Assembly (NCBI GenBank): GCA_034096865.1
Contig: JAWQFJ010012358.1
Coordinates: 57,501-70,000, forward strand
Source of the DNA: Theodoxus fluviatilis
Taxonomy: Eukaryota; Mollusca; Gastropoda; Cycloneritida; Neritidae
Length of the DNA stretch: 12,500 bases
Direction of reading: 5' to 3'
Below the pieces are notes generated by a model that saw only the letters and a program-made list of their open reading frames with translations, was not told the origin of the DNA and did no database searches. Below, piece after piece: positions 8,666 to 12,500 of the stretch. How positions within the stretch are numbered: position 1 is the stretch's first letter; the number at the start of each line of letters is the position of its first letter. A program made the translations under genes and the position numbers.

Positions 8666-8925
8666 CGTTGTGGTTCGAACTGTTGACAATTGTGCAGTTG
8701 TTTAGTCTCTGCTCGGAATGAGAACCGCTCTCTTCCATGCCAGTACCGGAACCCGTACCCAGCACCCAGCCACCCCGGTCTTCGCTCTCAGACACGCCAA
8801 TCCTCCACAGAACTGATGAGGGGACCGCGAACAAACTTTAGGAACTCTCCAAGACTTGGATGGAAATTCTGGGTGCGAACGGCGGCGGAACGGGGAAAGC
8901 GTTCGAGGCGAGGGTTTATTTGTCT
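8664..8925. other. GC-rich unique sequence beside a retroelement fragment
   Basis: Base composition resembles the retroelement island that follows, so it may be a more decayed part of that element, but no conserved motif is readable. A GGTTCGAACT at 8671-8680 resembles a tRNA B box without an A box. Confidence 0.35.
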
Positions 8926-9122
8926 AGGGCCGCGCTATCGCCCCTGAAGTGAGTGAGGAAATGACGGCGGTGAGCCGTGAGCCTGGTCCTATTATTTCAT
9001 CATCAGCCCTGAACCCACTGACGGGGCTCCATCCCAGATTCGCTGAGCACAAGGCTTCACAGCGCACGTTCGCAGTAGAGAGATGGTTGACAGAGAGATT
9101 TGAGCGTCTATGACGAAAGACG

Positions 9123-9563
9123 TTGGGTAAAATTTCGGCTGTAGGACAATGTAGAGAAGTTTGGGACGCCACCTGCTCTGATTCTTTTGCGCCGTCTTCA
9201 ATGACAGACTCTGCCATCGACCCAGGGCACGCCTGCCGCACCGCCGAAGGTTCGAAAAGGAGGAAGTACGCCTCTATCTCGGAACGGTACCACTTCGTCC
9301 CGTTCGCTGTTGAAACTACCGGAGTCGTCGGACCGGCAGCAACGGAACTTATCCGAGAGATCGGCCAGCGGATTGCACTGTCGACAGATGACCCGCGCCA
9401 GACACAGTTCCTGTTCCAGAGAATCTCGCTGGCAATCGTGAGGGGCAACGCGTTCGCGATCATGTCGTCGGCCAAGCGTGAGGCTTCCCGTGACCCAAAG
9501 CCGAGATGTTACCGGGGAGCGATCGTGCACAAGTCGTCAGACGCTGGTTTCACCAGCAGCTGA
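9123..9563 (+). pseudogene. C-terminal remnant of a retrotransposon polyprotein
   Basis: The open frame (first codon TTG, not a real start) shows a motif series I associate with the C-terminal part of reverse-transcriptase polyproteins common in marine invertebrate genomes. The motifs are WDATCSDSFAPSS at residues 14-26, the basic KRRKYASISERYHF at 45-58, FVPFAVETTGV at 58-68 and FLFQRISLAIVRGNA at 96-110. Spacing is as expected for that family. By inference this is a nuclease-like (restriction-endonuclease-like, PD-(D/E)xK) domain, with Asp15 and Glu64 as candidate acidic residues. A PD-type motif expected just upstream is not readable. A TGA lies at 9111-9113, and DERR is read in the +1 phase at 9112-9123, which suggests a frameshift. 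After residue 113 similarity fades. The protein is truncated and cannot be functional. The wide antisense open frame over the same DNA is a shadow. Confidence 0.6.
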
Positions 9564-9867
9564 GAATCCATCCGCTCCAGCCCCGTCACAGGTCAACCGT
9601 CACCCAGCCGCCGCCAGACACAACAAACCCGGCGACATCTCGGGCCACGCGGGCAGCACGAGGACTCGCAGCAGGTCATCAACAAGGCTGGACCAGCACG
9701 AGCAAGCAGCACTGGTGCGAAGAAAGTAACTGACTGTTCGGTCTCGAGAATAACTCGATCACCCTCTAAATTCGTGCGCGTTTAAGTCGCAAGACTGGAT
9801 GTTAGTCCCGATCCTGTTCATGTACATACATTTACGTCCTTTTTTCATGTGTTGCGTCCTTGTCATA

Positions 9868-9873
9868 AATAAA
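9868..9873 (+). promoter_or_regulatory. Possible poly(A) signal of the retroelement
   Basis: AATAAA lies about 300 bp after the stop of the retroelement remnant and close to where GC content drops. It could be the element's own polyadenylation signal, but single AATAAA hexamers are common in AT-rich DNA. Confidence 0.25.
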
Positions 9874-10603
9874 GATCAGACTGCCAAAGATGTAGAGAAG
9901 GCGAGCAGTTTTCGAGTGAAGTGGCGCGGTGGCGGAGACTGTGCTGCCCATACATGGAGTTTCAGAAAGTTTTAGGAGAATTGTTTTGTAGAGTGAAAAT
10001 ACGTATCGAGATGTTTGATTTCTCAAACACCATTTCAGTTGGGGATATATTTTCCCGATCAGGATCTCTTGGGAATGAACCTTCAATAATACACTCTTGA
10101 TAATAATTCTTCACATTTTTCTTCTTAATGCAGTATTTTTAAATTGTCAGGATTAAAATCCAAACTTTGCAGTAAAAAAGTATTACATTTTTTAAAGCCC
10201 CGAATGATTAAGTGGATTCATCACAAACGATCTTTCCCATTGGAAAACATTATTTCAGAGAATTGCAAGGAAACACATGAAAAACATCCCCCCACCTCCC
10301 CCCATTTTATATGTACCAAAAAGTCCGTTTTGTCCCACTAAAGCTGAAGTATACATTAGCTGTGCCTCATGCTTAGTCGCGTTGCAACTTTTTTTTTCTT
10401 TCAGAATCATTCCAACTCTCTAGAATGGTTCATCCCAGTAAATGACTATTGGTGAGGCGAAGTTGATAACAACAGCAATTTTCTTTAAATTTCATTTGTT
10501 ATTTCTCCTTGATCAAAACGAAATTTGACTGATGTCTTTCTCTCGGATGTTTAAATTTTCTTATGCTTCGTGTCAAGCTCGGCGTGAAAGGTGAATTTTT
10601 CAT
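9874..10603. other. AT-rich unique DNA, no gene seen
   Basis: Only short frames without recognisable domains. Small T runs occur near 10389-10401. Confidence 0.55.
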
Positions 10604-10880
10604 AGTTAAGCCTGGGAGTAAAGCCTACCAGCACCAGGTACATGCCTTGAAGTCACGAGGAATCAGCTAAACAGCTGATGCGCTGTGTAGGATGTGTGTC
10701 TGCATGCCCCAGACTGCACTCCCTACTGAGGGCTGGGAGTAAGAATCTACAGACAGCCGCGCCTCCCTGACTGAGATATGATGCGCTCTCACACTCGCCA
10801 GGAATACGGATTCTGGTGGCCAATGGCCTTACATAGCCTTACGCAGCTTACAAACGCTGACAGGCCGTAAAACTCCATTT
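10604..10880 (-). repeat. GGAT-linked dispersed repeat, copy 2
   Basis: Read on the minus strand, this sequence follows the GGAT tract and starts with the same arm as 915-951: GAGTTTT-A-CGGCCT at 10875-10861, then GTAAGGCTATG and AAGGCCATTGG down to 10820. Further along, CTGGGAGTAA occurs twice on the plus strand, at 10612 and 10733, with diverged flanks. A 7-bp perfect hairpin (ATCAGCT, loop AAAC, AGCTGAT) sits at 10662-10679. No coding capacity is visible. The limits are uncertain. Confidence 0.5.
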
Positions 10881-11000
10881 ATCCATCCATCCATCCATCC
10901 ATCCATCCATCCATCCATCCATCCATCCATCCATCCATCCATCCATCCATCCATCCATCCATCCATCCATCCATCCATCCATCCATCCATCCATCCATCA
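10881..11000. repeat. (ATCC)29 microsatellite
   Basis: Twenty-nine perfect ATCC units and a final ATCA, 120 bp in all. The minus-strand frame reads as Asp-Gly-Trp-Met repeats and is an artefact. Confidence 0.99.
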
Positions 11001-11053
11001 TTGTATTCTTTCATTGATTCAAGACTATAATTACAGGACACACGTAAGAGATC

Positions 11054-11083
11054 GACAGAGACAGTCAGAGAGAAAGAGAGACA

Positions 11084-11137
<54 letters not shown>
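11054..11137. repeat. GA-rich tract switching to (CT)n
   Basis: A purine-rich GA/CAGA stretch at 11054-11084 is followed at once by about 26 CT units at 11085-11137. The two halves are roughly complementary and could fold as a hairpin. The CT half is a mirror-symmetric polypyrimidine tract. Confidence 0.95.
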
Positions 11138-11139
<2 letters not shown>

Positions 11140-11159
11140 TCTTCCCTTCACCCTCATAG

Positions 11160-11380
11160 GTCAGGGGACACCGGTGCGTGCTCTGGAAGCAGTCATGGCG
11201 TCACCCCTGGCGCACCGCGGCTCGGCACTCCGGGACTGCGTTCTCCAGAAGTCCTGGCTTCCTGTCCCAGTCTGGGAAGTCGACGAAGTTTTCTCAGCAC
11301 AGGTGCGGAAAAACATGGGCTCCGCCTCCCTCGCTACGGCTGGGAGTTTACCCTGGAGGTGTCCTAACAATATCTCTCCC
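11160..11380 (+). other. GC-rich exon-like patch, not recognised
   Basis: A long pyrimidine tract ends in CCCTCATAG at 11159, an acceptor-like site. A CAGGTGCGG at 11300-11308 could be a donor, giving a possible 143-nt exon (11160-11302). All three plus frames are open over it, and a minus frame is open as well, so openness reflects GC richness and gives no choice of frame. No domain is recognised. The pyrimidine tract is itself a microsatellite, which weakens the acceptor argument. A repeat remnant is equally likely. Confidence 0.2.
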
Positions 11381-11560
11381 TGCTCTTTTCTTCCCCTCCT
11401 ACTCCTCCTCCTCCTCGCACTCATACCGAACCCCCCTTCCCCTTTTTTTTTATCCTCCCCATTTCCGTGTGCTCCTTCCCAACCCTTTCCAGAGTTCACA
11501 CTTTCTCTGAACTGTATTTTGTCTGTTACTGATCTCGCAGTTATTACCTCTTAGACATAC
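11381..11560. repeat. Pyrimidine-rich low-complexity DNA
   Basis: Strong C/T bias to about 11490, including CTC trinucleotide repeats at about 11396-11416 and a T8-9 run near 11443-11451. No gene signal. Confidence 0.7.
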
Positions 11561-11593
11561 ATGCATAGACACACACATACATATACACGCGCG

Positions 11594-11632
<39 letters not shown>

Positions 11633-11682
11633 ATATACACAGAAAGGCACACACAGAAACACACACACGCACACACACACAC

Positions 11683-11723
<41 letters not shown>

Positions 11724-11742
11724 TACACGCACGCACGCACGC
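11561..11742. repeat. CA microsatellite array with CG core
   Basis: Imperfect CA array with an alternating CG run at 11588-11602. It is structurally like the array at 2042-2194, where a CG core is also flanked by CA. It ends in GCAC tandem units near 11727-11741. Confidence 0.98.
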
Positions 11743-11957
11743 TCAACCTTTCATAGCTTTTGAATATTAATCTTCTGTTTCTCCATCTGGCCCCTTATTT
11801 GCCTTGATCACAATGGCCCTCCAACGCAAAATAAGGATCGTATGATATTTTAAATATTATGAGATATTGTTACAATCATTTAGATATTGGAAATTCCTTT
11901 GAAGTGAAACGTGTATATCACACATGACCATAAGACCCTTTGGTATGGAGTTATGGG

Positions 11958-11973
11958 CTGCCGGTCACGGCAG
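11958..11973. other. Perfect hairpin, 6-bp stem
   Basis: CTGCCG, loop GTCA, CGGCAG. GC-rich stem in AT-rich DNA. No T run follows that would suggest a pol III terminator function, and no RNA gene is recognised. Confidence 0.6.
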
Positions 11974-12341
11974 ATAATAAATACCTAGGTGGGTTTTTTT
12001 TCCAAATCAAGCGCAAAAGAATAAAAGCATGTGTACTTGGAGCGGGAGCGCAATTTTTTTTTGAAAGGACAATTTCTTTGTGTCCGATAAAACGCTAAAT
12101 GAAAATTGGGGGTAATTAATGTCTTAAATAATTACAGACGAGGAAAATGAACGCAGGTCAATTGCGTGGTTGTCGACAACGATTACAACTAGGCCACGTA
12201 TATTACACGAAACTAAATGTGTTGATGACTTTCCACCCTTCCCCGTAACATCGTGCTCATGTTGATACAAAGGTATTTCTTTCGATTTACAAGTCCCCAA
12301 CCTACTAGTTCCTCACAAACAAAAAGAGAAAAACGCCCAGT

Positions 12342-12357
12342 GGTGCGAAATCGCACC
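12342..12357. other. Perfect palindrome, 7-bp arms
   Basis: GGTGCGA and TCGCACC separated by AA. The short spacer favours a two-fold symmetric protein site or a remnant over a stable RNA hairpin. No partner gene is visible. Confidence 0.6.
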
Positions 12358-12465
12358 TAGATCGGGTTTTTAAATTCCATTTTCTGCCCAGTCATGCAAC
12401 ACGGGGTTGATGTTTGATTTTCTCTGAACTTGATCGAGTCAGCTGTGTTCCTTGTGACGACAACA

Positions 12466-12484
12466 CGTTTATTGCAAATAAACG
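12466..12484. promoter_or_regulatory. Palindrome carrying AATAAA on both strands
   Basis: CGTTTATT and AATAAACG are perfect reverse complements separated by GCA. The right arm holds AATAAA on the plus strand (12477-12482). The left arm holds it on the minus strand (12473-12468). This could serve as a bidirectional polyadenylation signal between convergent genes, but no gene end is proven on either side. Confidence 0.4.
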
Positions 12485-12500
12485 GCGCACATTAGAAAGA

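Larger units (their letters stand above)
8926..9873 (+). mobile_element. Degenerate retrotransposon 3' fragment
   Basis: A GC-rich island in AT-rich surroundings. It carries the decayed C-terminal end of a reverse-transcriptase-type polyprotein (9123-9563) plus about 300 bp of downstream sequence to an AATAAA at 9868-9873. An upstream frame (8928-9113) is open in the same phase and ends in TGA at 9111-9113, but its relation to the element is uncertain. No reverse transcriptase catalytic motif is visible, so the copy is 5'-truncated, as is common for LINE-type insertions. Neither boundary can be placed firmly. The left limit may be the CA array ending at 8663, and GC falls after about 9740. 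No target-site duplication was identified. Confidence 0.55.
11743..12500. other. AT-rich unique DNA with small hairpins, no gene supported
   Basis: No frame of useful length. A TTACAG acceptor-like site at 12132-12137 is followed by 36 open codons to TAA at 12246-12248. This would suit a terminal exon before the AATAAA at 12477, but a frame this short is well within chance and the pyrimidine tract is weak. Confidence 0.45.

Noticed and set aside
8132..8834. Very long open frames of Val-Cys or Thr-His on both strands
   Set aside because: CA/TG dinucleotide repeats contain no stop codons in any frame, so openness is automatic. Composition is purely that of the repeat.
8924..9475. Minus-strand 183-codon open frame
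   Set aside because: It lies antisense to the retroelement relic, whose motifs are on the plus strand. GC-rich composition keeps the opposite frame open.
10736..10778. Minus-strand A-box (TATCTCAGTCAGGG) and B-box-like pair
   Set aside because: The spacing of about 31 nt is too short for a tRNA with an anticodon arm, and the B-box-like part needs a 1-nt insertion.
10829..11041. Minus-strand frame with a repeating Asp-Gly-Trp-Met unit
   Set aside because: It is the translation of the ATCC microsatellite, with period 12 nt from a 4-nt unit. The unique flanks are not coding-like.
2042..11742. Near-regular 3.1-3.3 kb spacing of CA/TG arrays (starts 2042, 5142, 8225, 11561)
   Set aside because: The flanks share no homology and the second array is in the opposite orientation, so a segmental duplication is not supported. 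Three intervals are too few to exclude coincidence.
12132..12248. Terminal exon after TTACAG with a stop at 12246
   Set aside because: Thirty-six codons is within chance, the pyrimidine tract is weak and the peptide is not recognised. Kept only as a note in the feature list.

Overview
This is anonymous eukaryotic genomic DNA, most likely from an invertebrate. It has no operons, no compact gene order and no ribosome binding sites. It is an AT-leaning intergenic or intronic background with an extreme load of simple repeats: CA/TG, CT/GA, ATCC/GGAT, AAT/AAC, AAAAG and poly-G. A decayed retroelement fragment of a type I associate with molluscs, cnidarians and other marine invertebrates is also present. 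A marine mollusc, perhaps a gastropod, is my best guess; this is inference from repeat style only.

Layout: 1-730 featureless. 731-951 a tRNA-like (possibly SINE) head, a GGAT microsatellite and a short arm that recurs at the other end of the window. 952-2040 featureless. 2042-2845 CA array, a GC-richer unique patch, a GA tract and a T-rich/poly-G tract. 2846-4510 AT-rich DNA with nothing recognised. 4511-4580 AAT/AAC compound repeat. 4797-4826 AAAAG repeat. 5115-5347 TGG then TG array. 5411-5601 the best candidate protein-coding exon of the window, on the minus strand, between two microsatellites. 5671-5794 CT/CA/CG array. 6641-6839 compound CT/CA array ending in a G-quadruplex motif. 7180-7607 a GC-richer patch with a small open frame. 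8225-8663 a 440-bp imperfect CA array with a ~135-bp higher-order period. 8926-9873 a GC-rich island holding the broken C-terminal end of a retrotransposon polyprotein. 10604-11000 a second, inverted copy of the GGAT-linked repeat with a 120-bp ATCC tract. 11054-11137 GA-to-CT tract followed by a GC-rich exon-like patch. 11561-11742 CA/CG array. 11743-12500 AT-rich DNA with three small perfect hairpins, the last carrying AATAAA on both strands.

No complete gene can be supported. The long open frames inside CA/TG, CT and ATCC tracts (poly Thr-His, Val-Cys, Ser-Leu, Asp-Gly-Trp-Met) are artefacts of repeats that lack stop codons. I found no convincing undescribed system. The items most worth following are the minus-strand exon, the pair of inverted GGAT-linked elements, the retroelement fragment and the palindrome with poly(A) signals on both strands.
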